A stretch of DNA of 64,000 nt, from NCBI GenBank assembly GCA_020205615.1, contig CM035156.1, forward strand, positions 19,743,128 through 19,807,127. The letters are read 5' to 3'. The stretch is from Panax quinquefolius. Taxonomy: Eukaryota > Streptophyta > Magnoliopsida > Apiales > Araliaceae. Shown here one piece after another: positions 22,884 to 34,890 of the stretch; positions within the stretch are counted from its first letter, which is position 1, and the number at the start of each line of letters is the position of its first letter. Below the pieces are notes generated by a model. That model was not told the DNA's origin. It searched no databases and saw only the letters and a list, made by a program, of their open reading frames with translations. The position numbers and the translations under genes are program-made.

Positions 22884-25800
22884 ATGTGTAAACCAAATGG
22901 GGTTGTTCTTCCCTTTATCCTTCTACTGCTTTCTACCTCAATGTTCTCTCATAAATCTGTAGTAGTATTTGGTTCTTCTGTCAAAGAACAGAGCTTTAAA
23001 AGACCCGATCCATTGCACAAGTTTAAAGCTTACAATGGAGGTTATGATATCCAGAACAAGCATTACTGGGCTGTAAGTTAATTTTCTCATTACTTTAATT
23101 CTGCAAATAATTACTTGCTAAGTAACATGGAAGTTTGCTGTTCTTGCTCTGTTTTCCTCTGTTTATTATGCTCCATTTTTGGCCTCACTACAGACATAAC
23201 TTACATATGAATATTCCTCCAGGTCCAGAAAAGGGGGTCCCATTTGGCCTTTTGATTTTTGGTTTCTTTTTACACACATAAAGATCTAGGTTAGCCTGGT
23301 AAAAAAAACAAAACACTGGAATCATTTTCGATAATAGATTTCAAAATTCAAATCAATTATTGGGAAAAATTATGTTTATATGTATCCTAAGATGTATCTT
23401 AGTTTTATGTGTTTAGCAAGTGGGACTCCTGAGATACCAATGTGATGCATTGATAGGTTAGTAACTTATATATGCTGAGCATGTGTGTGTAATAAACTAT
23501 AATACTCCACCATTTGGAGGGTGATCTACAAATTCAGGGTCTCTGGTTATGATTTTCGATGTAGCAAATAATCCGTTTTAGGTGAATGTTTTGAAAATAG
23601 AGCTTTTAAATTTTAATGATACTGATCACAGTAATTTTGGAAATACTTTAAGAGCAGGCTGTTCATTATTTTTATGGGATTAAATTCGAGGGACTGCAAC
23701 TGAATTTTTCTGGACAAATTTCAGTCTGCTGCGTTTACAGGACTCTATGGTTATGTTATTGCCGGAGTTTGGGTGTTGTTCGGATTGGGATTTAGTGCTT
23801 ACATAATACTGAAGAGATTCTTCCATGGCAGCTCTTCCCCAGTAATTGAGCATTCAGATTCTTCCTACATCATATTGTTCTCCCTTGTTGTTGTGTTAAC
23901 TTTGTTCGCCATGTAAGTGTTCAAGCCAATGAATATCCATCTAACTTGTGTCAAAGTATATCCAAAATGAATTAACCCCCGGAAAATCACATAGTATCCC
24001 AGTAGAACGACAGGACAATTTCAATTTTTGAACTAAAAAAGAACTCAAGGACACATCCCCTTTTTTCGTTTTTCAATATTGAGACAGAAATGAGCCAAAT
24101 ATTCTGTATAAAGAGATGTAAAAGAATTACTCCATCCGTTTTAAAATTAAACATACTTATCTAGAACTGAGGACTTTTAAATAAAAGTTTACTCTTTCAA
24201 ACGCATCCCTAGCATTCATAGTTATTAATTGACCGGCCAGGTATATAAGTTTAAGAATTTCATTTCACTTGAGAGTACTCTTAAGAAAGAAAAAGGTATT
24301 CTAATTTTTGGAATGGAGGAGTATTATCAACGTACGTATGATCCAAAGCAGAAACACTGATGTAGTTTTATGTGAAGAATTGCTAGCGGTTTGGCAATAG
24401 CAGCAGACGAGATGTCGATATCCAAAACCAAAATTTTAATAGAAACTGTTCTTAGCGCTGGGGATGATGCTCGCCGAAGCATTCACAGAATAAACAAGGT
24501 CTTACGAGAAATGCAAACCCTTTTAGATCCATATGATAGAAGGGCATCCCATTTTTTGAATTCAACGCGGCATCTGCTGCGAAATGAATCACGGACAATT
24601 CAAAGTTTTGTTGACAAAAGCAGCCGTTCTGGTGATCAAGCGATTGAAACGCTGTAAGCATTAATTTTTCTTGCAAACCTTCAAATATGGGTTTTATTCA
24701 ACATATTTACTTTTTCCTGCAGGCATGTTGCAAATCTTGTGCTTGTGGTTATCAACTTGGCTCTGCTGGTTGCAGGATTAGGTGAGTTTCAATTATGATA
24801 ATGCACAGATTAATGGAATTAGAGTGTGCACACAAATCTGTTGTCACTCGATCGATATCCTTGGCTTGTGGGTTAGTGTTGCGCCATTATCCGGGGTTAA
24901 GTTTGCAGTACAACTAACTAGGGATCAGTATGGGTCGTCATCAAAATAAAAAACAAGTAGTAATTAGAACAACTTTTATCAGTATTTTAAACAAAAATAG
25001 GATCATTAATGTTACTCTTCTCACATTTGTTTTTGTTGTATATATGACAAAACTGATACATCGTTAGTTGGTTAGACTAATGGATTGCTGCTGCTTTGGC
25101 TCAGTTCAACTCTTCATGCATTGGCACCCTGGATTTTTCATGTAAGTATACATATAGTGCAGATGCAAACACAAGTATATATTTTTCAATAAATGTACAT
25201 TTCAGCATCATTATTAATTAAATGGATTCTGAATGGCTATATATCTATCACACGTGCTGTTTCAACTAATTTCAGCATCATTTTTTTCCTCTGGAGTTTG
25301 ACAACTCTCAATTGGATTATGACTGGCTTTGATTTTTTCTTTCACACGTGAGTATGTACGTATAATTAGATAATGATGCTCTAGCTATTAATAATTTACA
25401 TACACAAGATTAATACCAGACTTGTGTGTGTATGCAGTTTTGCAAAAGATACTTGTTCAGCTTTTGCCGAATATAACCAAAACCAAAATAGTAGTCTCAG
25501 ATCAATGCTTTCGTGTGGAAAATCTTCAGATTCCGACATGATTTTGGTTGAAGTTGGATCTACCGTTCACAACTTCGTCACGGAGGCCAGTATACTTGAC
25601 CACATTGTATCTTGCGTTTTATTTCTTATAGACGTGGGCATGGGCATGGGCATGGGCATGTTAATGGACGTGTTTAATTTTTTGTAGCAGTTGAATTCAA
25701 AGTTAAAAATCCTACGTGCTCATTTTGAAGATGACCAAAATAAGGGTTTATTAGGTGGGGAAATTTGTGATCCTTTTCCCAGGGCACCAAATCACAGCCT

Positions 25801-26298
25801 AACACCTCAAGAATGCCCAAACGATGCCATACCAATTACTGACTTACCAAATGTAAGTGAGGAAAATATTAAACACGTTAGGCAGTGATATTATTGAATG
25901 AATCGCCATAGCCTAATCCCATGAAATAAATATTGTAGGTTCTTGCAAGATATACGTGTTACGGAAAAAACTCAACAAGATATTGTAGAGGTGAAGGGAG
26001 ATTTATTCCGCATAGCGCATTCGTAGTGGCATGGGCTTACAGTAAATCAATTGAGGAGTTGGTAAATATATATCCTGATGCTCAGAGCTTGACTCAATGC
26101 TCTTCAGTGGAACAAGCATTGTCCAATGTTGTTTTGCATCAATGCGAGCCATTAAAAGCTTCTATTCGAATGTTATGGTCTTCTATGTTATGCCTTTCCA
26201 TTATTATGCTCACCTTGTCTTTAATTTGGGTAGCAAAAGCTTATCAAGATTGGAGACGATGCTACTTTTTCTGCTCCATAATTCCCACACCTGCTTAA
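22884..26298 (+). CDS. Plant multi-spanning transmembrane protein (PTHR31414-like), nine exons
   Basis: Exons are 22884-23072, 23725-23912, 24387-24653, 24723-24781, 25105-25141, 25276-25347, 25438-25606, 25688-25852 and 25939-26298. They total 1506 nt (501 residues). All junctions are GT-AG, but the exon 7 donor is the least certain. Residues 1-31 form a signal peptide (LPFILLLLSTSMF). Membrane segments are near 70-92, 108-126, 216-235, 246-269 and 461-484. The loop before segment three is helical, and the loop between segments four and five is Cys-rich (DTCSAF, ICDPF, ECPND, YTCYG, LTQC). This layout and motifs such as HWHPGF and FDFFFHTFA match a plant family of uncharacterised membrane proteins, like Arabidopsis At2g12400 and At1g80540 by my recollection. 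The family's general plan recalls tweety/prominin-type proteins. Function is unknown. Confidence 0.87.
24130..24321. mobile_element. Stowaway-like MITE in intron 2 of the membrane protein gene
   Basis: The left end CTCCATCCGTTTTAAAATTA and right end TAATTTTTGGAATGGAGGAG are inverted repeats of Stowaway type. The element is 192 bp and is flanked by TA. It sits between exon 2 (ends 23912) and exon 3 (starts 24387), leaving splice sites intact. Confidence 0.8.
25636..25660 (+). repeat. (GGGCAT)4 hexanucleotide microsatellite in intron 7
   Basis: Four perfect GGGCAT units lie 30 bp after the predicted exon 7 donor and 28 bp before the exon 8 acceptor. They fall in an intron of only about 80 bp. 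Confidence 0.9.
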
Positions 26299-26384
26299 TT
26301 ATGATCAATTATTATAGGCTCAGCTCATATTGTATTCATTATTGAATTTTGGAACTAGTCCTATCAATCATGCAAGCTAGGAGT

Positions 26385-26402
26385 GTATATATATATATAT
26401 AT
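26385..26402. repeat. (TA)n microsatellite
   Basis: About nine TA units lie 85 bp after the membrane protein stop codon, probably in or just beyond its 3' UTR. Confidence 0.9.
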
Positions 26403-26488
26403 AGTAGCCCTTTTTATCATTAAATTAAATTTATTATACGTACTTGATAACCACTTCAATCCGACCATGACAGACAGTGCATTGTAGG

Positions 26489-27826
26489 CTATGGCTGTTC
26501 ATAAATTTCGGTATTTTCAGATTTTTAGGTGAATCGGACCGGTCCGAACTGGTCGGTTTGGTACAAAAGAAAATAGTTTTCGGTTACCAGTTTCATAGGT
26601 CCGGTACATACCGGACCAAACTGGTTGTACCGGTCAAAACTCTTTTTAAAATAATTTTTTTACTTAGCTTGTAAAATTGGCTTGAAGTCTTCTTCTCTAT
26701 TTATATAATAGAAATAACACAAGAAAAGACATATGTAGTATAATATTTAGGACTTGATGAAATTATTGGTGGTCTCTCCTATTTATAAAATAGAGGTAAG
26801 ACAAGAAAATACAAATTAGACAATGTGGGATATTGGTAAGATAAGAGAACACATATATATGGTTGTTTGGAAGTCCCACATTGATTAATAAAAGACTACC
26901 AAGTGAAGGTCAAGTATTCAAGTCCCACATTGGTTATTTATAAAAGTCTAAGGAAGTACTGAAGACCTACTTTGGTCTAATGAAATTTTCCTTATAAAAG
27001 ACTACCACTACCAAGTGAGACCTTAATTTTCAAAGAAGTTTGAAAATTTACTACGACTACGAGAAACATTAAAGTTGGTGGTTTACAAGTTCTATAATGA
27101 TTGGTAAAAGTAAAAGAAAGTAGATAAATTTAAATAAATTAATAGTTGGTTGTTTACAAGTTCTATATTTTGATCAAATTGGTAAAAGTAAAAGAAATTA
27201 GATAAACTTAAATTATTTATCAAGGAAAGATTTGCTTCAAAGTTAGAATAAAAGTCGAAAGTCAAGTATTCAAGTCCCACATTGGTTATTTATAAAAAGT
27301 CTAAGGAAGTTTTAATATAATAAAACTACAAGTGAGACCTTAATAGTCAAAGTCCCACATTGGTTATTTTATAAAAGTCTAAGGAAGTTTTTCTTATAAA
27401 AATACTTCCAAGTGAGATTTTAATAAAGTCTCACATTGATTTTTTTATAAAAGTTTAAGAAAGTTTTCCTTATAAAAAGGCACATGACCTTAATAGCCAA
27501 GTTATTTTTATGAAAGTCCAAATAAGTTTTTTATAAAAAGACTTTCAAGTCTTTTATTTTTATGGCTCAAAATTTCTTGACCTTGGACCAATTTCAAGAC
27601 TGCTCTTAATTGGGCCGGTTTTGGTTTAAAAGTGGGCTGAGTTTTGGTTAATATTGGGTTTGATTTTTGTAAGGTATAAACCTAAATCGAATCTGCATCT
27701 TGAACCAAGCTATTTGATGCAGTATACATACCTGGGTTCAATAGAATCTGCATGTCGATTCTATATTTTGGATATTATCGATATTCGGTTTGATTTGGTC
27801 CGATTTTTTACCCGTGAACACCCCTA
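26489..27826. mobile_element. hAT-like non-autonomous element with internal repeats
   Basis: The left end TATGGCTGTTCA and, reverse-complemented, the right end TAGGGGTGTTCA match at 10 of 12 bases and resemble hAT termini. The flanks ATTGTAGG (26481-26488) and ATTGTACC (27827-27834) match at 6 of 8, fitting an 8-bp duplication with later changes. Inside, GGTCCGGT-type motifs lie near the left end. From about 26870 to 27545 there are about five copies of a unit around AGTCCCACATTGGTTATTTA plus AAAGTCTAAGGAAGT. An extra 70-bp duplication lies near 27080-27210. No transposase is seen. Confidence 0.65.
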
Positions 27827-27893
27827 ATTGTACCAACTTTGGAACAACAACTCCAATCACAAGGGTAGGACTTAGGATCAAAATGTAGTACCT

Positions 27894-27894
<1 letters not shown>

Positions 27895-27943
<49 letters not shown>
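27895..27943. repeat. (TA)n(GA)n compound microsatellite
   Basis: A TA run of about 34 bp passes directly into a GA run of about 14 bp. Confidence 0.95.
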
Positions 27944-27947
27944 TACG

Positions 27948-28230
27948 GATCCAATCCGGACTCTCGTATTTTATTAAAATATGGACCTTTTTTTTTTTGC
28001 TTTTTTTTAAAAACAACTAAAAAAAATTAAAAAATTATGGAAACCAAAAAATATATGTACAGTCTGCACAAAATATTATATAAGTATCCAAATCACGCCC
28101 AAAACATTATATTATGGAAAAATTTCAGTTCTATAATTTATTTTATTTTTTTTTAGTTCTAAAAAAAAAAGAAAAAAATAAATAAATTTAAGGGTCCGGA
28201 TTTTGGTCCTATCCGAGAGTCCGGACATAA
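27948..28230. mobile_element. Possible small MITE with CCGGACTCTCG inverted repeats
   Basis: TCCGGACTCTCG (27955-27966) is exactly inverted as CGAGAGTCCGGA (28214-28225). A second pair of partly matching inverted motifs (ATGGACC and GGTCC) lies inside. The centre is A/T homopolymer-rich and non-coding. No target duplication is clear, partly because the left flank is a microsatellite. Confidence 0.35.
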
Positions 28231-28849
28231 TATATAGACTCACACACTCCTAGTCCTAGCCTTATTTGGGCTGTGCCTTCAATATTTTTTTGGGTCCTTT
28301 ACATAAGTATACAAGTATTAGAAAGATATTACAATAATAGTGCACCAATTAATTAATTATATTAATAATGCAATAATATAAATTAATACCAATAGTAGTG
28401 CAATCCACGTCATATAAACCAAATCAATTGAAATACAAACACCTTAATTTAAGGAGAAAACTACTCCACTATTCACGTCAGTTACATACTAAAAAAACAC
28501 CAAAAATCAACGGAAAAAAAAACGAATACTTCTACTTTCAGACCAAATCCGAAATTTCTACAGATAATCATCATCTTCAACTAATTGATCATCTTCAAGA
28601 TAAGATCAATCGATAAGAAATGTACATAAACCGACGAGAGGTTTCAAGCACTGAAAAGCGAAAAGCAGTATCGTAAATCGACATACGTACAAAACCGATC
28701 AGAAGTTTCCGAAACTGAAAGAAGATATATAAACAAATATTGAAAACCGAATCGGATCTTTTAATACAAAAGGTACGAATCGGTTAATATATATAAATTG
28801 AAATCATGTTTTGTTACCTACTGAATTCAACTTCGGGAAATATTTATAA

Positions 28850-30400
28850 CAAAAATATTTGTTGTTCACTACAATTTTGATCTGCGCATACAAAGTTTTG
28901 GGGACATTCATATGAAGATTTGTTTACCTTGTTTTAAGTGTTCAAAATATCGACATTATAATTTGTGTTTTGATATGGAAGCAATGAAAACATTAATTTA
29001 CAATAAAAAAGATACTAATATCTTATAGTTTGGTTCTTGAATAATGTTAGTTCGGTAACCAATTAAATAGTTTTTTTTTTAATTTGAAAGAGCTGAAATA
29101 CTATTGGTTATAAATGCCAATTTTGAAAACATTTATATAAAACTTTGGAAACATTATTATAAATATTTGGATTCCTTGTTTTTAGTGTTTAATATTTATT
29201 ATTTCATTTTGAGGGACATTATAATTTGTGTTTTTGCTCGTGGAAGTAATTAAAACATTAATTTACAATAACAAAAATACCAATAACTTATAATTTGGTT
29301 CTTGAATAATGTTAAATTAGTAGCAAGAGTAGATAACTTTTGTAATATCGAGATACAAATACTATTGGTTACACATGCCAATTTTGGAGTCATTTGTATA
29401 ACAATTTGGCCACATTCATATAAAAATATTTAGATTCCTTGTTTTAGTGATTAATATTTGGTATTTCATTTTCAAGGACATTATAATTTGTGTTTTGGAT
29501 ATGGAAGCAATGAAAACATTACTTTACATTACAAAAGAAATCAATAAGTTATATTTTGGTTACTGAATAATGTTAGTTTGGTAACCAATTAAATAGTTTT
29601 TTTTTTAATTTCAGTAGCCAAAAATTATTGGTTATAAATGCCAATTTTGGAGTCATTTGTATTACAATTTGGCCACATTCATATAAAAATATTTAGATTC
29701 CTTGTTTTTAGTGTTTAATATTTGGTATTTCATTTTCAGGCACATTATAATTTGTGTTTTGGATATGGAAGCAATGAAAAGATTACTTTACAGTTACAAA
29801 TATACTAATAACCTATATTTTGGTTACTGAATAATGTTAAATTGGTAACCGAGTTAATAACTTTTATAATTTCAGTAGCCAAATACTATTGGTTACAAAT
29901 GCCAATTTTGGAGTCATTTATACAATAATTTGGCCACAATCATATAAAAATGTTTGAATTTTTTGTTTTTAGTGTTTAATATTTGGTATTACATTTTCGG
30001 GGACATTATAATTTGTGTTTTGGATATGGAATGAATGAAAACATTACTTCATTAATAATAGATATACAAAAAAACGTATCTCTTGGTTCTTGAATAATAA
30101 TTAATTTGGTAACCAATAAAATAGTTTTTTTAATTTCGATGTCGAATAATATTTATTACAAATGCATAATTTGTAAGCATTTATATCAAAATTTGGCAAC
30201 CTTCATATAAATATTTGGATTACTTTTTTTAGTGTTTAATATATAGTATTTCATCTTAAGGGCATTTTAAATTGTGATTTGTTTATAAACAAACCGAGAA
30301 GCGATCGATGCGTAATAATTGATACTAAATACGCCTACTTTGGTTACTTAATAAAGTTGCTTTAGTATCTTAATAGTGTATATGAATTATATAAGTTACA
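28850..30400 (+). repeat. Tandem array, about 262-bp period, six copies
   Basis: ACATTATAATTTGTGTTTT recurs at about 28953, 29216, 29478, 29742 and 30003, and in changed form near 30252, giving a spacing of 261-264 bp and then about 249. Each unit also contains ATGGAAGCAATGAAAACATT, TGAATAATGTTA and GCCAATTTTGGAGTCATTT. The array ends about 120 bp before the MULE transposase frame, so it is probably promoter or leader DNA. Confidence 0.9.
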
Positions 30401-30523
30401 AAATAGTTTGAGAAACAAGAATATTCATAATTCATTACGCAAACAAATATTTGGAAACATTCATATAAAGATTTGGATACTAATTACCTTATTGTGTGAA
30501 TGTTACTGTTTCAGTATTCAGAC

Positions 30524-33260
30524 CATGGAAATGCTTCCAATTGTAGTTTACTTCAACGGAACGTGGACCGATAGTAGCCAATATATAAATTTCGAAGTTA
30601 CCGGCCTACTAGTACCTTCAAACTGTTCATTCGCAGAAATGCACAACATGATATGTACTGCATTAAATCTGGACTACAACACAACAGAATTGGCAATCAA
30701 ATTTTAGATTAAAAGCAACATTCCTCCAATCAAGGTGACAAATGAAGCAACCTTAAGATTCTTCTATATGGAAGTCTGTAGAAGATCAGATGATCATGTC
30801 AAATTTCCACTAATTATAGATTATGAATAAATCATTGGAGGGACTACAAGCTTACGTAACGTGATAAATGAAGAATAATATATAGTCTGGTGAAAGCGCG
30901 CCTATACGAGATTGACACACGGTGGAATTATGAATCACAATATGTTGAAGCGGTGGCAATTGAAGTAATTGACAAAGAAACAAATCGTAAAGCGAACATA
31001 TCAAAAACACTACGAAGACATGTGATGAGGTCATTTCAAATCCAAATAAGTTTGAAGTCAAAATACATCAAACTTACATAAACAAGAAAATCCTTTCACA
31101 AGCAATAAGGTTACATTCCATAAGTAAAGCAGACAAACACAAGGTTGAAAGAACAAGTGGTTGAGATTTTGTTACGGTATGCCTAGACAATGGAAATTGC
31201 AAGTGGAAACTAAGAGCATCAAAGTTTGGAAAACAACTATGTTCAAGGTAAGAGAATTTAATGATGTACACACTTTGTTCAATCAAACATATTGCTTGGA
31301 GATCACAAACAAACAAACGGTGAGATGGTTAGTGGGTGCATTAAGCATAAACTAACTAACTTCAAGAAAATTTACACACCAATGCATATTGTGGAAGACA
31401 TGATGACGAGTATAACGTGTCCATCTCCTACCAAAAAGCATGGAGATCAAAGGAAAAGCAATGCAAAAAGTAAGAGAAATCCACACGACTACACTCGATC
31501 CCTTCTTGGTTGCATATGTTGCAAAAAAACTAATCCAGTAGCAATTGCAAACTATTTATTAAATGTTTCACTATTTTGGTTACTCAAAGTAAGAAGTTTA
31601 GACACTTACAAAAACATATATAGGCTACTACCTATTTTAATTGAATAAAACTAAATCGATTTTTGCGTAAAAACAAATATATAAATGAATTGAAACTATT
31701 AAACATCATTTTAGATACCATCTAAACACTATAAAGACATAAAAATATAAGTTATATAATGCAAAAGTAATACACATAGTAATCATATCTACAAATCTGG
31801 ACAATAATTATTGTATATAATTACATTAACCTTACTTTAAAATTCATTTCAGGATCCATCACATCATTGGAGTTGGAAAAAAATGGTCGCTTCAAATATC
31901 TCTTCTTCGCAATAGGAGCATCCATCGAAGCATGGCAACATTGTTTCCCAATCATTGTAGTTGATGGGACATTCATCTGATCAACCTACGGGTATTACAC
32001 TTTGCTTTCATGCTAAGCCTTGAAGATGCAAACAGAACATCATACTGATTGCTTTTTGCGAGTTGTTGACAATGAAAATGAATCATCATGGAGATGGTTT
32101 TTCATCAATTTGAGAAATGCTTGTGGTGTTAGAAGGGCGATGCATCGTTTGAATCGCATGACATAAAAGCAATTATCAAGGGACTTAACTGTGTATTCAC
32201 GATGTCATGCACGGTTCATGCACCTACCATATTCTCAAAAAAATATTAAAAATGATTCAAAAAGAAAGGAGAAGATATAAAAAAAGCATACAACGCAGCT
32301 TGTAGGGCTTACACTATAGAAGAATTCAACATACATATGGTTGAACTTGATGCAATTGATAATAGAATAAGAACATATCTGGAGGAAGAAGTTAAGCTAG
32401 AAAAGTGCACGAGGTTGCATGGAGTATGTAGCGGTATTCAACAATGACTTCAAACACCGAGTCTATTAACCATGCAATCAAGGGAATTAGAGATCTTCCA
32501 ATTAAGGTCGATGATTGAATGCCTACGTTGTATGGTTCAAAGGTGGTATTTCACAAACAAACAATCAATGATATCAACATTCACAAATCTATCCACGACA
32601 ATTTGAGAGAAGATTGCAAGATAATATCAACGAGTCAAAGAAACTTAAGGTCGACCCATAAAGCCCATAAATTGTTATTCGCACATTTTTGAAAAAAAAT
32701 ATCATTAACAATTATATGAAACCACGATATGAATTATTGGTTACCAAAATAAACCATAATAGTTACTAACAATACATATAACTTTAATTATTCTATATAT
32801 TTTTTAAAAAAATTATTATACATACTAACTAAACTATTAAAATTTGTTGTAGGTTGAGACATCGGACCTAAGTGATTTTTCTTGCTTATGATGTCACCAA
32901 GCAATTTATCGTGGATATGGGAAAAAAGACATGCACACGTCAGTAAATTTCAATAGACCATGAAATGCCTTGCTCACACATTTCTTCTTTTTGTTATTAG
33001 AAACGAAATATGAGTAATTATTATGATTTTTACTCAAAATACTATTCAAAAAAAAATTGATGGACACATATTCAAACTACATCATGCCATTGACGACAAA
33101 GAGAATTGGAATGTTCCGACGAGATTAAAAACATATGTGTCAAACCACCAAATACAAGAAGACAAAATTTGGACGACCAAAGATTGGAAGGTACAAAAAC
33201 ATGTATCCTGAAAATACCATTCGAATAAATGCAAACGATGCAAAACAAAAAGGACACAAA
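30524..33260 (+). pseudogene. MULE (MuDR-type) transposase, decayed
   Basis: The N-terminal segment (from ATG 30524) reads MEMLPIVVYFNGTWTD, like the start of plant MULE transposases. A MuDR DNA-binding region follows (FKVREFNDVHT near 31247, KLTNFKKIYTPMHIVEDM near 31350). The MULE transposase core lies about 31860-32130, with FKYLFFAIGASIEAW, PIIVVDGTF (first catalytic Asp) and FLRVVDNENESSWRWFF. The C-terminal end has GRPKIGRYKNMYP (about 33172) and a weak CKRC zinc-knuckle remnant. Multiple stops and shifts disable the gene. It would have cut and rejoined MULE ends. Confidence 0.82.
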
Positions 33261-33264
33261 CAAA

Positions 33265-34082
33265 AAAACATGCAATAATCCACAAATTTTGGAGTAGAAC
33301 ACGTTGTAATATATTTCATTTTTTTAACCAAAAAATTTGTATGAGACTCATTGATGATTACTGAGGTTGCTTTCGATATACATTCATATTGTAATCATTT
33401 TATTGATTAAATAAATAAAAATTTATATTGCACAATATTGAAATATGTTTATTTTTCATTAATTTCTTTTTGACAATAAGTAATTATATCTTCAAAACAA
33501 CAAATGTATAATATATTTATTGATGTATATTTTTTTACTACCTAAAACTACAAATCATTACTCAGAATGCAATTTTGTATACCAAGTGTAAAATGAAAAA
33601 AATTTGCAAGTACCAACAATTAAATTAATAGATTAATTTTAATTAATATAACTATTTGGTAAACCACAAAAAAGCTGCTTATTATAATAGATACACAGAA
33701 ATTAAATTATGGTCGCTATCTGTATCCATGTTAAAAAACTATAAAAGTACTATTTGGTTACTATCTAAAACTAAAATAAATACTTGTAAAAGAAATTTTG
33801 GATACTAACTGTACCATGTTAAAAACTATAAAATTACTAAAATTAATTAATAGAGTATTTTTAAATTAATATAAATGTTTCATAAACCTCAAATACTCTT
33901 TATTATAAAACAATATATATTGTTAGTGAACCATCACTACCATAACAAATGAAAAAAAACATAAAATAGTGTGTAAAATGTGATATAGTTTTCTGTTATG
34001 ACTGATTACCCTTTTTAAAATGTTTTTATTCTAATTAATATCTTTAAAAAAACAAGTAGTTCTAATTACAAATAAAATAAAA
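33265..34082. other. Non-coding internal MULE sequence left of gypsy-B2
   Basis: Very AT-rich, with GGTTACTATCTAAAACTAAA-type motifs. Similar sequence (GGTTATTATTTAAAACTAAA) resumes near 40284 on the far side of gypsy-B2, supporting continuity of the host element across the insertion. The target duplication TAAAA is at 34078-34082. Confidence 0.6.
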
Positions 34083-34410
34083 TTTGACGCCCCCAAAATT
34101 AGGTATACGTCACCCATCTTGGGTCGCCACTTACATGGTACATAAATTTAAATACAACTTACTAACCTAACTGTAGGTATGCAAATACGACATAAAGCCG
34201 TGAGTTTGAATACAAATATTGTCTACTAGATATTATACAAACTCAAAAGGAGTCCTCATTACAACTATTATCACACTATTTCACGTAATAGTGAGGACTA
34301 CTAATGCTATCCTCCGGACCATTACTCTGTTCCCGACTGTCCCCAGACTATGTTCTCATTTCACGAGAGAACGGTGAAAGAAAAAAGTGAGCTCAACTAG
34401 CCCAAATGAG
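34083..34410 (-). repeat. Truncated 3' LTR of gypsy-B2
   Basis: Only the last 330 bp of the LTR remain (compare 37849-38180): the GACGCCCCCAAAATTAGG end, then sequence up to the CTAGTTGAGCTCAC motif. On its inner side it joins the tandem array directly, without the roughly 2 kb of upstream LTR. The outer end with its TAAAA flank is intact, so the loss occurred after insertion. Confidence 0.85.
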
Positions 34411-34890
34411 AAAAGATAATTGTGTATTCATTAAGATCACGACCACAAATTATCCATGCACTACTACGGCCGAAGATAATTGTGTATTCATTAGTATCAC
34501 GATCACAAATTATCCATGCACTACTGACCAAAGATAATTGTGTATTCATTAGTATCACGATCACAAATTATCCATGCACTACGGCCAAAGATAATTGTGT
34601 ATTCATTAGTATCACGACCACAAATTATCCATGCACTTACTACCAAAGATAATTGTGTATTCATTAGTATCACGACCACAAATTATCCATGCACTACTAC
34701 CAAAGATAATTGTGTATTCATTAAGTATCACGACCACAAATTATCCATGCACTTCTACCAAAGATAATTGTGTATTCATTAAGATCACGACCACAAATTA
34801 TCCATGCACTACTACCAAAGATAATTGTGTATTCATTAGATATCACGACCACGAATTATCCATGCACTACTGACCAAAGATAATCGTGTT
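34411..34890 (-). repeat. 57-bp tandem array of gypsy-B2, eight to nine copies
   Basis: The unit on plus reads AAAGATAATTGTGTATTCAT, then TAGTATCACGACCACAAATT, then ATCCATGCACTACTACC. Copies start near 34413, 34470, 34527, 34584, 34641, 34699, 34757 and 34814, with a diverged copy near 34876. Units are nearly identical, with no unique spacers. The same unit forms the array of gypsy-B1. Confidence 0.96.

Noticed and set aside
34422..34873. Several overlapping 75-80-codon frames with repeated Ile-Ile-His-Ala motifs
   Set aside because: They are translations of the 57-bp tandem array in different frames.
34411..34890. Regular repeats that could suggest a CRISPR-like array
   Set aside because: Units are head-to-tail and nearly identical with no unique spacers, and the context is a plant retrotransposon.
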